Assembly: GCA_023439045.1 (NCBI GenBank) | Contig: JAEXOY010000032.1 | Span: 80,251 to 144,250 of the forward strand | DNA: 64,000 bases | Direction: 5' to 3' | From: Bacillota bacterium | GTDB lineage: Bacteria > Bacillota > Clostridia > Acetivibrionales > DSM-1351 | Shown: piece after piece, positions 52,353 through 62,206 of the stretch | How positions within the stretch are numbered: the first letter of the stretch is position 1 | Layout of the letters: every line of letters starts with the position of its first letter | Program-made: the position numbers and the translations under genes | The notes under the pieces: model-generated | What the model was told of the DNA's origin: nothing | The model's database searches: none | Seen by the model: the letters and a program-made list of their open reading frames with translations, nothing else

Positions 52353-52730
52353 CTAAAAACTTGGCATAACAGCTATTTCAACATGTGGTAGTTTGCTTTT
52401 CAGCTCATTAAAAAAATGGTTTTCTTTATGGTCTCCTTTGGTGTCCCCCATAATCAAAACGTTTATTTCATTTTCATAACAATAGTTTACTATAGTTCCG
52501 ACAATATCATCAGAACGAAGCACGGTAAGATTAGCCCCAACTGATTTGCTTATGCTAAACAAATACTCTAAAGCTTCACCTTCTTTTTCGTTATCAAGGA
52601 TACTCCAGTTGTTTTTGGCAACATGTATAATATAAACATAATCCTGTTCATCTGAAAGTTCTATTGCCTTTTTTATAAGCCTCTCGCACGTTTTTTGCTG
52701 TGTTACACATACTAATATATTTTTTAACAA
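52353..52730 (-). CDS. Universal-stress-protein-like protein
   Basis: A 125-residue alpha/beta protein with UspA-type strand order: MLKNILVCVTQQKTCERLIKKAIELS at the start, IYIIHVAKN, and NVLIMGDTKGDHKENHFF, where UspA has a G-2x-G-9x-G-S/T ATP site. That site is incomplete here, so it may resemble the Usp domain of KdpD. It stands alone and divergent from the fumarase genes. Confidence 0.7.
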   Translation of the reverse strand: MLKNILVCVTQQKTCERLIKKAIELSDEQDYVYIIHVAKNNWSILDNEKEGEALEYLFSISKSVGANLTVLRSDDIVGTIVNYCYENEINVLIMGDTKGDHKENHFFNELKSKLPHVEIAVMPSF

Positions 52731-52888
52731 TCCAAAGCCCCCCTTATGTATTAATTATACTAAAAAAAGCATATCTATATAGTGAATTTTTTATAAATAA
52801 ATTATTAATTATACTTACGGTTATTGTATTTTATCATATTTTATATCATAATAATTTTGCAGATATAAATATAATAGGAGAGAGTACA

Positions 52889-53731
52889 ATGAGGGTAATA
52901 GAGACAAGTAAGATAATAGAGGCTGTTAGCAAAATGTGTATAGAAGCAAACTATTACTTGAATAGTGATGTAAGAGGGGCAATAGAAAAGAGCCTAACGC
53001 AAGAGCAATCTCCAATTGGCTGTCAAATACTTGAGAAGCTATTGGTAAATGCAGACTTGGCAAAAAACAAGAGCATGGCAATATGTCAGGACACTGGTAT
53101 AACGGTTGTTTTTGTAACAATTGGACAAGACGTCCATGTAACTGGTGGTAGCATAGATGATGCTATTAACGAAGGTGTAAGACAGGGCTATCAAAAAGGG
53201 TATTTGAGGAAGTCGATAGTAGGGGATCCTCTAGAAAGAGTAAACACTGGAGATAATACTCCAGCTGTTATTTATTACGAAATAGTACCTGGGGAACAAT
53301 TAAAGATAGATGTAGCTCCAAAGGGATTTGGATGTGAGAATATGGGTGCACTAAAAATGCTAAAACCTTCTGATGGAATAGAAGGAGTCAAAGCTTTTAT
53401 TTTAGAAACTGTAGATAAAGCAGGCCCAAATCCATGTCCTCCACTAATTATAGGTGTAGGTATTGGAGGTACCATGGAAAAAGCTGCGCTTATAGCTAAG
53501 AAGGCACTAATGAGACCTCTGGATGTAAGAAGTGATAAGGAACATATTAGACTACTTGAGGAAGAGATGCTGGAGAAAATCAATAAACTTGGAATAGGCC
53601 CGTCAGGATTGGGCGGTAACACAACTGCTTTGGCTATTAATATTGATACTTATCCTACTCATATAGCTGGTCTTCCAGTGGCAGTGAATATAAGCTGCCA
53701 TGCTACGAGGCATGCACAAATAACATTATAA
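52889..53731 (+). CDS. fumA: Fumarate hydratase, alpha subunit (class I, Fe-S)
   Basis: 280 residues from ATG 52889 (TAGGAGAGAG upstream). It is the N-terminal half of a class I fumarase/L-tartrate dehydratase. Cluster cysteines are probably in AICQDTGITVVF, PKGFGCENMGAL and ISCHATRH. The catalytic partner follows after 12 nt. It interconverts fumarate and malate; tartrate dehydratase is the alternative. Confidence 0.9.
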   Translation: MRVIETSKIIEAVSKMCIEANYYLNSDVRGAIEKSLTQEQSPIGCQILEKLLVNADLAKNKSMAICQDTGITVVFVTIGQDVHVTGGSIDDAINEGVRQGYQKGYLRKSIVGDPLERVNTGDNTPAVIYYEIVPGEQLKIDVAPKGFGCENMGALKMLKPSDGIEGVKAFILETVDKAGPNPCPPLIIGVGIGGTMEKAALIAKKALMRPLDVRSDKEHIRLLEEEMLEKINKLGIGPSGLGGNTTALAINIDTYPTHIAGLPVAVNISCHATRHAQITL

Positions 53732-53743
53732 TAGGGGGATATT

Positions 53744-54295
53744 ATGGAATATAATATTAATGCTCCATTCGATATGGATGTAGTTAAGCAGCTTAAAGCT
53801 GGAGACACTGTATTGCTGAGCGGTACCATATATACTGCAAGAGACGCTGCTCACAAAAAGTTGATTGAATTGATTAAGAACAATAAATCATTACCATTTG
53901 ATATAAAAAATCAGACTATTTATTTTGTAGGACCATGTCCTGCGAGAGAGAATGAGGTAATTGGTTCAGCAGGCCCAACAACTAGTAGTAGAATGGACGC
54001 TTATTCACCAACACTAATTGAACTTGGCCAGACAGGTATGATTGGAAAAGGGTTAAGAAGTGAGCAGGTAATAGATGCTATGAAAAAATTTGGGGCGGTT
54101 TACTTTGGTGCTATTGGAGGGGCAGGTGCGCTTATTGCTGAGTGCATAAAGAGCCAAGAGGTAATTGCTTTTCCGGAATTAGGTGCTGAAGCTATTAGAA
54201 GACTAACCGTTGTAGATTTCCCTCTCACTGTTATAATTGACAGTGATGGTAACAACCTATATGAGTTGGGCAGAAAGCAGTATGTAAAACTATAG
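53744..54295 (+). CDS. fumB: Fumarate hydratase, beta subunit
   Basis: 183 residues, the C-terminal half of class I fumarase, with LLSGTIYTARDAAHKKL, GPTTSSRMDAYSPTLIELGQTGMIGKG and YFGAIGGAGALIA. Two-subunit fumarases are common in anaerobes. Confidence 0.9.
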   Translation: MEYNINAPFDMDVVKQLKAGDTVLLSGTIYTARDAAHKKLIELIKNNKSLPFDIKNQTIYFVGPCPARENEVIGSAGPTTSSRMDAYSPTLIELGQTGMIGKGLRSEQVIDAMKKFGAVYFGAIGGAGALIAECIKSQEVIAFPELGAEAIRRLTVVDFPLTVIIDSDGNNLYELGRKQYVKL

Positions 54296-54441
54296 GGGGT
54301 ACAAATAGTATAGAAAGCTATTTTTGTAACGATATTACATAAATCTTTTATTTGTAGGCTTGATTAATTAAGAAAGCTTTAAATTTATGTTTAATATAGT
54401 ATATTTTTATTTTGCTTTAGTGTATAATAAATCTGAACAAA

Positions 54442-54489
54442 GACGTAGGTCTTTATAATTTAATTGACGTAGGTCTATATAATTTAATT
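54442..54489 (+). repeat. 24-bp tandem duplication upstream of DUF1858 gene
   Basis: GACGTAGGTCTTTATAATTT plus AATT at 54442-54465, and the same with one change at 54466-54489. Each unit includes TATAATTTAATT, so a promoter -10 may be duplicated. Confidence 0.85.
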
Positions 54490-54504
54490 AAGGAGGGTTT
54501 TATT

Positions 54505-54708
54505 ATGCCAAAGGTTTCTAAGGACATGATTATTGCTGACGTTTTAAATATGGATAGAGGTACTGCTCCAATTTTTATGAATGCTGGAATGCATTGCTTG
54601 GGGTGCCCTTCAGCGTCAGGTGAGAGCATCGAGGATGCTTGTGAGATACATGGTATTGATGTGGACAAGCTAATAGAGGATTTAAACAAATATCTTGAAT
54701 CTAAATAA
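54505..54708 (+). CDS. DUF1858 domain protein
   Basis: 67 residues: VSKDMIIADVLNMDRGTAPIFMNAGMHCLGCPSASGESIEDACEIHGID. DUF1858 proteins carry a conserved CxxC (CLGC here) and often accompany redox or hybrid-cluster proteins. A redox or metal role is likely but unproved. The RBS is AAGGAGGG. Confidence 0.85.
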   Translation: MPKVSKDMIIADVLNMDRGTAPIFMNAGMHCLGCPSASGESIEDACEIHGIDVDKLIEDLNKYLESK

Positions 54709-54731
54709 GACTTTTATAGTCTTATTTTTTT
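54706..54731 (+). terminator. Terminator after DUF1858 gene
   Basis: TAAGACT and AGTCTTA pair around TTTAT and are followed by TTTTTTT; the stem begins at the stop codon. Confidence 0.75.
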
Positions 54732-54867
54732 GTCTTCTGTGTTTTATTTGTTGAATAATACTTATTAGTAAGTTATAATTTATTTGTTATTTGGATTATG
54801 TTGTAAACAATCTGGGAAGCCTATTTAAATATTATTGCAGAAGGTAGACAGACAGGAGGATTAGTTA

Positions 54868-56139
54868 ATGGCAGTAAGAGTAGTAGTTGGCACACAATGG
54901 GGCGACGAAGGTAAGGGTAAGTATATTGATATGCTTGCTGAACAGTCGGATTATATAGTTAGATTTTCAGGCGGTAACAATGCTGGTCATACCATTGTTG
55001 CAAATGGCCAGAAATATGCATTGCACCTTATACCATCTGGGATACTGCACACAGATAAAACCTGTATAATTGGTAATGGTGTTGTTATTGACCCAGCAGT
55101 TCTGTTAAAGGAAATGAAGGGATTAAATGAAAGAGGCATTACTACAGATCATCTTTTAATAAGTGACAGAGCACACTTAATTATGCCATATCACCGTGAA
55201 CTGGACGAGCTGCAGGAAAACTACAGAGCTGACAGTAAAATCGGTACTACAAAAAGAGGAATTGGACCATGTTATGCTGACAAAATTGAGCGTTGCGGTA
55301 TAAGAATGTGTGATTTACTTGAGAAAGATGAGTTTTCAAAGAAAGTTAAGGCTAATCTTGAACTGAAAAATAAGATTATTGAGAAAATATATGACGGAAA
55401 GGCAATGGATGCCGATGCCATAATTGAGGAATACCTTGGTTATGCTGAGCAGCTGAAGCACTTTATTACAGATACTACAAGTATACTTGCCCAGGCTATT
55501 GATGATGGCATAAATATTTTATTTGAAGGTGCTCAGGCTAACTTCCTTGATATTGATTTCGGAACATATCCTTATGTTACTTCTTCGAATCCTACTTCCG
55601 GCGGAGTATGCACAGGATCTGGAATAGGACCGTGCTATGTAAATGAGGTTTATGGGGTACTCAAGGCATATACATCACGCGTAGGTGAAGGACCATTTCC
55701 AACAGAACAAATTAATGCGGTAGGCGATACTATAAGAGAACTTGGTTGGGAATATGGAACCACTACCGGCAGACCAAGAAGGTGTGGTTGGCTGGACGCT
55801 GTTATGATTAGATATGCAGCAAAGATAAACTCATTGACTGCTCTTGCAATTAACCATGTTGATACTATCGGAAAGCTTGATACCATTAAGCTCTGTGTAG
55901 CATACAAAAAAGACGGAAAGCTTATAAACTACTTCCCTGCCAGCCTAAATGAGTTGGCAAAGTGCGAGCCTGTTTATGAGACTTTTGAACCATGGAAGGA
56001 AGATATCTCAAGCATCAAGAAGTACGATGATCTACCTGACAATGCAAAGAAATATCTCTCTAGAATTGAAGAGCTTGTTGGGGTAAAAATAGGTCTAATT
56101 GGTGTTGGTAAGGACAGAGAACAGATTATTGTAAGATAA
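54868..56139 (+). CDS. purA: Adenylosuccinate synthetase
   Basis: 423 residues: VVVGTQWGDEGKGK (phosphate loop), FSGGNNAGHTIV, GTTKRGIGPCYADK, EGAQANFLDIDFGTYPYVTSS and TTTGRPRRCGWLDAV. It makes adenylosuccinate from IMP, aspartate and GTP. The RBS is AGGAGG. Confidence 0.95.
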   Translation: MAVRVVVGTQWGDEGKGKYIDMLAEQSDYIVRFSGGNNAGHTIVANGQKYALHLIPSGILHTDKTCIIGNGVVIDPAVLLKEMKGLNERGITTDHLLISDRAHLIMPYHRELDELQENYRADSKIGTTKRGIGPCYADKIERCGIRMCDLLEKDEFSKKVKANLELKNKIIEKIYDGKAMDADAIIEEYLGYAEQLKHFITDTTSILAQAIDDGINILFEGAQANFLDIDFGTYPYVTSSNPTSGGVCTGSGIGPCYVNEVYGVLKAYTSRVGEGPFPTEQINAVGDTIRELGWEYGTTTGRPRRCGWLDAVMIRYAAKINSLTALAINHVDTIGKLDTIKLCVAYKKDGKLINYFPASLNELAKCEPVYETFEPWKEDISSIKKYDDLPDNAKKYLSRIEELVGVKIGLIGVGKDREQIIVR

Positions 56140-56271
56140 AATAGTATATATTTGTAAGATTTGTAAGATTTGTAAGATAAAATATTAGTATATTTGTAAG
56201 ATAATATATTGGTGTATTTGTTATAATATATTTATTAGTGTATTAATAATAATGCTATTTGTAAATAAATG

Positions 56272-56317
56272 TTAGGGCTGAATAATGATTTATTTCGTGT
56301 TCAGTCCTTTATTTTTA
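56272..56317 (+). terminator. Terminator after purA
   Basis: AGGGCTGAA (56274-56282) pairs with TTCAGTCCT (56300-56308), followed by TTATTTTT. Before it lie AT-rich short repeats (TTTGTAAGAT) from 56150. Confidence 0.7.
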
Positions 56318-56345
56318 AAAAAATTAGTTTTTTAGCAATTAATCG

Positions 56346-56374
56346 TTGACAAAACGTCTATTTATAAGTATTAT
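56346..56374 (+). promoter_or_regulatory. Promoter of tRNA-Lys
   Basis: TTGACA (56346-56351), a 17-nt spacer, and TATTAT (56369-56374). Confidence 0.75.
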
Positions 56375-56390
56375 TTATACTTGTGGTTAT

Positions 56391-56466
56391 GACCCATTAG
56401 CTCAGTTGGCAGAGCACTTGACTTTTAATCAAGGTGTCCGCAGTTCGAATCTGCGATGGGTCACCA
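56391..56466 (+). tRNA. tRNA-Lys (TTT)
   Basis: A full cloverleaf: acceptor GACCCAT/ATGGGTC, anticodon loop CTTTTAA with anticodon TTT, T-loop TTCGAAT, encoded CCA. Confidence 0.96.
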
Positions 56467-56505
56467 AAAAGGTTTCTACAAAATGTAGAGACCTTTTTTT
56501 ATGGT
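56466..56505 (+). terminator. Terminator of tRNA-Lys
   Basis: AAAAAGGTTTCTACA pairs with TGTAGAGACCTTTTT, followed by T. From here to 56800 I see nothing but AT-rich sequence. Confidence 0.85.
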
Positions 56506-56800
56506 GAGGTATGGAAAATGCCATTTTGGTGTTGACGTAATTTCAAATATGGAGAGTGCTAAAAGCATACTTAAAAAGTGGCAGCTACATAAAAAGTTTT
56601 AAGTTAGATTATAATTATGACAAGTAATTTTCATAAATATTTACTTCAAATAATAAAAAATAGATATAAAGGGCATATGAATTTCCCCAAATACTATTTA
56701 TATATAATGATAAAAGCTTACAGTTGCAATGCTTTCAGACACCTAAAAATAATTACTAAAAAATGCCAGTAAAAAAACTAAAAAAAACTTAAAAAAATTC

Positions 56801-56829
56801 TTGACTTTTAGTACATACGCCGTTACAAT
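56801..56829 (+). promoter_or_regulatory. Promoter of tRNA array
   Basis: TTGACT (56801-56806), a 17-nt spacer, and TACAAT (56824-56829). Confidence 0.75.
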
Positions 56830-56882
56830 AGTCTTTGTCAGTCGGCGCGACAAGCCATCGCAAAAACCGACAGACTTAGCAA

Positions 56883-56957
56883 GGCCCATTGGTCAAGTGG
56901 TTAAGACACCGCCCTTTCACGGCGATAACAGGGGTTCGACTCCCCTATGGGTCACCA
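56883..56957 (+). tRNA. tRNA-Glu (TTC)
   Basis: Cloverleaf with acceptor GGCCCAT/ATGGGTC, anticodon loop CTTTCAC, anticodon TTC, encoded CCA. Confidence 0.95.
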
Positions 56958-56971
56958 TTAAATTTAAATAT

Positions 56972-57048
56972 GGCCCGGTAGTTCAGTTGGTTAGAATGCC
57001 AGCCTGTCACGCTGGAGGTCGAGGGTTCGAGCCCCTTCCGGGTCGCCA
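56972..57048 (+). tRNA. tRNA-Asp (GTC)
   Basis: Acceptor GGCCCGG/CCGGGTC, anticodon loop CTGTCAC, anticodon GTC, discriminator G, encoded CCA. Confidence 0.95.
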
Positions 57049-57065
57049 TTTTAAATTTAATACAC

Positions 57066-57141
57066 GCTGGCGTAGCTCAGCAGGTAGAGCAGCTGACTTG
57101 TAATCAGCAGGTCGGGGGTTCGATTCCGTCCGCCAGCTCCA
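57066..57141 (+). tRNA. tRNA-Thr (TGT)
   Basis: Acceptor GCTGGCG/CGCCAGC, anticodon loop CTTGTAA, anticodon TGT, encoded CCA. Confidence 0.95.
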
Positions 57142-57180
57142 AAAAACTAAATGCGTAGCTTACCTAGTTACGCAAAACAT

Positions 57181-57265
57181 GGAGGGGTTCCCGAGTGGCC
57201 AAAGGGGGCAGACTGTAAATCTGTTGCTTGTAGCTTCGATGGTTCGAATCCATCTCCCTCCACCA
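57181..57265 (+). tRNA. tRNA-Tyr (GTA)
   Basis: Class II tRNA with a long variable arm: acceptor GGAGGGG/CTCCCTCC region, anticodon loop CTGTAAA, anticodon GTA, encoded CCA. Confidence 0.95.
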
Positions 57266-57267
57266 CA

Positions 57268-57307
57268 GAGCCTTGTACATTCGCTTTAAGCTGTGTACGA
57301 GGCTTTT
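57268..57307 (+). terminator. Terminator of tRNA array
   Basis: GCCTTGTACA (57270-57279) pairs with TGTACGAGGC (57294-57303), followed by TTTT. Confidence 0.75.
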
Positions 57308-57350
57308 AACATTTCTACGAGGCGATTAATTTTTTCTGAGTACTAATATT

Positions 57351-57404
57351 AAAAAGTGGCACAAGTAAAACCTATATGATGCAGGTTTTCCTTGTGCCAC
57401 TTTT
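57351..57404. terminator. Strong bidirectional terminator
   Basis: AAAAGTGGCACAAG-AAAACCT pairs with AGGTTTT-CTTGTGCCACTTTT. It may serve the mannosyltransferase gene on the minus strand as well as the tRNA array. Confidence 0.8.
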
Positions 57405-57503
57405 GCCTTATATCTGTATTCTGCTTAACTTAATGCTATTCAATTAGCTGTTTTCTATTATAGCTATATTGTGCTATTCTATTACAGTTGTGCCTAAAAC
57501 AAA

Positions 57504-59540
57504 TCAATACCGGAAGCTCCAGCTAGGGAACCATTGGAGAATGGTTGCATACCACCTCGGCACCTCTAATCCTGATAGTATAGGATAGAAGATTATAAAC
57601 AGTAAAGCCACCAATCCCAGATACACGTATACCAGCTTACGAGCCCTGTCGCCAAGCTCTGAGAATATCTTGAGGAGATATACCATTATAATTATTATGA
57701 ACGGTATAACAGAGAAATAGTGATAAATAAAGGCCATTCGTCTTACAACCATCCAAGGAATATATTGAAACAGTGCTCCAAAGATGGGTACAACCATATA
57801 CTTATCTCTTCTCTTTATAGCAAATACAATGCCTGCAACTAATGCAGGGAAGCTTAGCCACCAAATCAATGGGTTTCCCATGCAAATAATACTAGAAGCC
57901 ATTCCTGTTTCGGCTAGGGCCTTAGAACCGTAATACCAAATTGGCTGAACCATTATAGGCCAAGACCACCATTGCGAAGAATAAGAGTGTTTCATGCTTA
58001 ACTCATTGTGGAAGTTATACATATGCAATTGATTATTAAAAAACTCTTTTATTCCATTTTCAGGTACCAACATTATTGAGGTATATGAGGCAAAATAGAT
58101 TAGTGCAGGTATTAATATAAAGAACAGCACACAGGCAAGGCCCGTCTTTATAAAGCTGTTTAACCAGAACTTTGTAAAAAGGTCGGAGTTAAGCCCTGAT
58201 TTTTTATAGGCAGTATAACTTGCTACTTCGTCAATCTTAGTAATAACGAATAATAGCATTATACCTACAGCTCCATAAAGAGCGATCCATTTTGTCGCTG
58301 CACCAATGCCTAGGAACAAACCACAAAGGAACAACGGCTTTAGGGAGCCTTTAAAGCCCATTTTATAAGGCTTTTTCACAAAGTAATCGTATATGAAATA
58401 ATACATTAATATAATAAAGAAGGTAACATACACATCAATAGTAGAAATTCTAGTTTGAACAAAGTGCATAAAGTCAAACATCATGAGGAAGGCTGTACAA
58501 AATGCAAAGAATCTTCTTTTGAACACTTTCAAACCAAACAGGTACATTAGGGGTATCATTGCTACACCAAAGAGTGTACCTACTATTCTCCAACCAAATG
58601 GATTGGTTCCAAATATTTGCATACCTAGCAAGACAAAATACTTTCCAAGGGGAGGGTGAGTACGTTCGAAGGAAACATTCTGATTAATAAAATCTAAAGC
58701 GGTTCTTGGATAGAATACCTCATCAAAATATGTTGTTGCTAGATAAGAGGTATAATAATCTGCTAGCTCTTGCTCATCGTAGAGATTGGACAGTGCATAT
58801 TGTTTCCCGTCCACTACATTATTCCCACCGTTTGTACTGCTCTCGACAGGGAGTATTTTTAAACCTGTCATAGGCTTGTCAGAACCCTTTTCAAAAACAG
58901 CTATCTCGTTAATTACTGCGCCAGCTTTATTTGCAACAACTTCAATTTTACTTGTTTTGAAGGTCTTGTCCGCAGATGTTGTTTTCCATGAGTAGAAACC
59001 TGATTTTTCCAAAGTTTCGGACAACCAGTATGTACCATAAGAATATTCATACTTTATTTCAAATTTTGAGTCATCATATCTCTCTGCATTATATCCTTGA
59101 TAAAACATAAATTTAGATACTTCTGTTTCCTTGCCCAGATCAATAATAAATCCATCATTAGCCGCAGCAGGAGCCCAGCCTGTTGATGGTACCTCAAAGG
59201 AGCCTAGATTGTAGAGTGCTGGTATAGAATATAAAGCACACATTACCAACATAATTATATAGTCCTTTTTTTGCAGCTTAAACAATGGCTTTCTAGCTTC
59301 TTCGGTATCAATTAGCTCTGCCTCGGAATAAACCAACTCACCTTTATTAATGCGTCTTATTTTTTTGATACCCATAATTACTATGACTAACAAAAATATA
59401 AATGTTATTCCTAAAATCATGGTTGCAAAGCCGGGAAGTTTGAAGCCCTTGAAAAATGGTGCAACACTGTTCCATGTTCTAACAAAAAAGTTAGAGATAG
59501 TGTCCCATAATTGGTAGAAAAACTCATTCAAAAATATCAC
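57504..59540 (-). CDS. Protein O-mannosyltransferase (PMT/GT39-like) membrane protein
   Basis: 678 residues with about ten membrane segments. The GT39 signature FERTHPPLGKYFVLLGMQIFGTNPFGWRIVG carries an N-terminal Asp/Glu-bearing loop. The C-terminus has YLPWMVVRR-like and HYFSVIPFIIIIMVYLL. An insertion of about 130 residues after the second segment (FEVPSTGWAPAAANDGFIIDLG to EIAVFEKGSD) looks like an F5/8-type-C (discoidin) carbohydrate-binding fold placed outside the cell. It would transfer mannose from a lipid carrier to exported proteins. Confidence 0.82.
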   Translation of the reverse strand: MIFLNEFFYQLWDTISNFFVRTWNSVAPFFKGFKLPGFATMILGITFIFLLVIVIMGIKKIRRINKGELVYSEAELIDTEEARKPLFKLQKKDYIIMLVMCALYSIPALYNLGSFEVPSTGWAPAAANDGFIIDLGKETEVSKFMFYQGYNAERYDDSKFEIKYEYSYGTYWLSETLEKSGFYSWKTTSADKTFKTSKIEVVANKAGAVINEIAVFEKGSDKPMTGLKILPVESSTNGGNNVVDGKQYALSNLYDEQELADYYTSYLATTYFDEVFYPRTALDFINQNVSFERTHPPLGKYFVLLGMQIFGTNPFGWRIVGTLFGVAMIPLMYLFGLKVFKRRFFAFCTAFLMMFDFMHFVQTRISTIDVYVTFFIILMYYFIYDYFVKKPYKMGFKGSLKPLFLCGLFLGIGAATKWIALYGAVGIMLLFVITKIDEVASYTAYKKSGLNSDLFTKFWLNSFIKTGLACVLFFILIPALIYFASYTSIMLVPENGIKEFFNNQLHMYNFHNELSMKHSYSSQWWSWPIMVQPIWYYGSKALAETGMASSIICMGNPLIWWLSFPALVAGIVFAIKRRDKYMVVPIFGALFQYIPWMVVRRMAFIYHYFSVIPFIIIIMVYLLKIFSELGDRARKLVYVYLGLVALLFIIFYPILSGLEVPRWYATILQWFPSWSFRY

Positions 59541-59818
59541 TCCAATTCAGTATTTTTATCATCTGTTATAGAATTACAGCTTACCCTGTGCTGGGTTGCT
59601 TTTAGCAATATTATTTCATTATTAATGACATAATATAATTCTCATATACGCCAATTTATACATAATAGCAAATTTTAGCATTAATCAGTATAATTATAGT
59701 ATATGATAAATCACAATACAATTAATTCAGCTTGATATTTATCGTTGTAAAACGAACAATGTATGTTATAATGTATTATTATATTTGGAAATTAACGGTA
59801 GCCGAAGGGAGTTTATCT

Positions 59819-60652
59819 ATGAAATTTACAAAAATGCAAGGCTTAGGAAATGACTATATATACGTCAATTGTATAACTGAGCCAATAAATGACCCATCTG
59901 CTGTTGCCAAAAAGGTTAGTGATAGACATTTTGGAATAGGCTCGGACGGACTGGTGCTTATAATGGGTTCTGATTGTGCTGATTTTAGAATGCGAATGTT
60001 TAACTCGGATGGTTCTGAAGCAGAAATGTGTGGTAATGCTATACGCTGTGTTGGCAAATATGTCTATGACAATAAACTTACCAACAAGACTTCTATTAGC
60101 ATTGATACGTTAGCGGGTATTAAGTACTTAGAGATGACTGTAGAAAATGATAAGGTCACATTGGTAAGAGTGGATATGGGCGAACCAATACTACAGGCTT
60201 CATTGATACCTGTTAAGAGTGACAAAGATACATTTATTAATGAATTAATTGAAATAGACAATGTAAAGTACAATGTTACTGCTGTTTCTATGGGAAATCC
60301 TCATGCCATAACATATGTGGATGATGTGCTTAAATTTCCACTTAACGTTGTGGGTCCAAAGATGGAGACACATGAATTATTTCCTAGAAAAGTAAATGCA
60401 GAGTTTGTTCAGGTTATTAATAAGGACAATTTAAAAATGAGAGTGTGGGAAAGAGGTGCAGGAGAAACTCTGGCATGTGGCACGGGTGCTTGTGCGGTTC
60501 TTGTTTCTTCTGTTTTGAATAATATTTCAAACCGAAAGGCTACTATTCAGCTTTTAGGTGGAGATTTGATTATTGAATGGTGTGATAAGGACAATCATGT
60601 ATACATGACCGGTCCTGCGGAGGTTGTTTTTGAAGGTGAAATATCTATATAA
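59819..60652 (+). CDS. dapF: Diaminopimelate epimerase
   Basis: 277 residues from ATG 59819 (GAAGGGAG upstream; the longer frame to 59732 has no RBS). Catalytic cysteines are in EMCGNAIRC and LACGTGACA. It converts LL-DAP to meso-DAP for lysine and peptidoglycan. It is 35 nt before dapL. Confidence 0.94.
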   Translation: MKFTKMQGLGNDYIYVNCITEPINDPSAVAKKVSDRHFGIGSDGLVLIMGSDCADFRMRMFNSDGSEAEMCGNAIRCVGKYVYDNKLTNKTSISIDTLAGIKYLEMTVENDKVTLVRVDMGEPILQASLIPVKSDKDTFINELIEIDNVKYNVTAVSMGNPHAITYVDDVLKFPLNVVGPKMETHELFPRKVNAEFVQVINKDNLKMRVWERGAGETLACGTGACAVLVSSVLNNISNRKATIQLLGGDLIIEWCDKDNHVYMTGPAEVVFEGEISI

Positions 60653-60687
60653 TAATTAATATATTTTTTTGAGAGGAGCATTTATAG

Positions 60688-61920
60688 ATGGCATTTGTTA
60701 ATGAAAATCATTTAAAATTACCAGGAAATTATTTATTTGCGGAAATAGCAAAGAGAGTTGCTGCATATAAGAGTGAGAACCCAACTGCTGATATTATTAG
60801 ATTGGGAATAGGTGATGTTACACGTCCTCTGCCACAAGCTTGTATTGAAGCAATGCACAAGGCTGTTGATGATATGTCTAGAGCTGAAACCTTCAAGGGT
60901 TACCCCGAATACGAAGGTTATGATTTTTTAATTAATAAAATTATTGAGAATGATTATAAGGCAAGAGGAATTAATATAGGAACTGATGAAGTATTTGTCA
61001 GCGATGGCGCTAAGAGTGATACTGCAAATATTCAGGAGCTTTTCGGATTGGATAGCAGGATAGCCGTTACTGACCCAGTGTATCCGGTTTACGTGGACAG
61101 CAATGTAATGGCTGGAAGAACAGGAACTTATAATGATGGAAAGTGGAGCAATGTAACCTACCTTCCATGCACTGCTGAAAATGGCTTTGTTCCAGAGTTA
61201 CCGAAAGAAAAGGTTGACTTGATATATCTTTGCCTTCCAAACAATCCTACCGGAACTACACTTACAAAGGATCAGCTTAAGGTTTGGGTGGATTATGCTT
61301 CAAAGAATAATGCTATCATTCTATTTGATTCTGCATATGAGGCATTTATTACCCAAGCAGAGGTTCCACATAGCATTTATGAAGTAGAGGGTGCAAAGGA
61401 AGTAGCCATAGAGTTCAGAAGTTTTTCTAAGACAGCTGGTTTTACTGGTACAAGGTGTGCTTACATTGTAATACCAAAGGAGCTTAAGGCTTATAAAGCA
61501 GACGGAACTGAGGTTGGACTAAACAGACTGTGGTACAGAAGACAGGCAACTAAGTTTAATGGCGTTTCATATATTGTTCAGAGGGGTGCAGAAGCAGTAT
61601 ATTCACCTGAAGGCCAAAAGCAGGTAAAGGAAACTATAGCATACTATTTAGAAAATGCGGGTATTATCAAAAAGGGTCTTGAGAATATTGGAATAACTGT
61701 GTTTGGTGGCGTTAATGCCCCATACATTTGGTTGAAAACTCCAAATAACATGGATTCATGGGTTTTCTTTGACAAATTGCTCAGTGAGGCAAACCTTGTT
61801 GGTACTCCAGGAGTTGGATTTGGACCAAGCGGTCAGGGATATTTCAGACTTACTGCTTTTGGGAGCAGGGAAAATACTCTTGCAGCTGTAGAAAGATTTA
61901 AAACTAGGTTAAAAGTGTAG
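60688..61920 (+). CDS. dapL: LL-diaminopimelate aminotransferase
   Basis: 410 residues, fold-type I aminotransferase. It has RLGIGDVTRPLP, FVSDGAKSDTANIQ, LCLPNNPTGT, the PLP lysine in SFSKTAGFTGTRCAY, and SGQGYFRLTAFG. It makes LL-DAP directly from tetrahydrodipicolinate, so this organism uses the DapL route with dapF beside it. The RBS is GAGAGGAG. Confidence 0.94.
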   Translation: MAFVNENHLKLPGNYLFAEIAKRVAAYKSENPTADIIRLGIGDVTRPLPQACIEAMHKAVDDMSRAETFKGYPEYEGYDFLINKIIENDYKARGINIGTDEVFVSDGAKSDTANIQELFGLDSRIAVTDPVYPVYVDSNVMAGRTGTYNDGKWSNVTYLPCTAENGFVPELPKEKVDLIYLCLPNNPTGTTLTKDQLKVWVDYASKNNAIILFDSAYEAFITQAEVPHSIYEVEGAKEVAIEFRSFSKTAGFTGTRCAYIVIPKELKAYKADGTEVGLNRLWYRRQATKFNGVSYIVQRGAEAVYSPEGQKQVKETIAYYLENAGIIKKGLENIGITVFGGVNAPYIWLKTPNNMDSWVFFDKLLSEANLVGTPGVGFGPSGQGYFRLTAFGSRENTLAAVERFKTRLKV

Positions 61921-62010
61921 AACGAATTCAAAATATAAGAACGAATTAGGTGCAAGAACACATTAACAATTACACTTATCATTCACTTATCTTATAAAAT
62001 ATATTAAAAT

Positions 62011-62045
62011 AGAACTCAAGGGTTTTTACCTTGGGTTCTTTTTGA
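62011..62045 (+). terminator. Terminator after dapL
   Basis: AGAACTCAAGG pairs with CCTTGGGTTCT, followed by TTTT. Degenerate repeats of about 29 bp (TTTAGTTCAG / TTTAATTCAG) follow at 62080-62160. Confidence 0.8.
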
Positions 62046-62206
62046 TGGTTGTAAAATAAGGCTAAATTCGGTTTGCTAGCAAGAACCTAGTTTAGTTCAG
62101 TGTGCTAAAAAGAATGTAATTTAATTCAGTTTGAAAAGAAGAAACTAATTTAGTATAGAAAACAGAAAAATATGGTTTGCCCATATTTAAATAAGAAAGG
62201 AACATT

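Noticed and set aside
53275..53622. Long minus-strand frame inside the fumarase alpha gene
   Set aside because: A shadow of the coding strand; no RBS, low-complexity Ser/Pro/Ile-rich translation.
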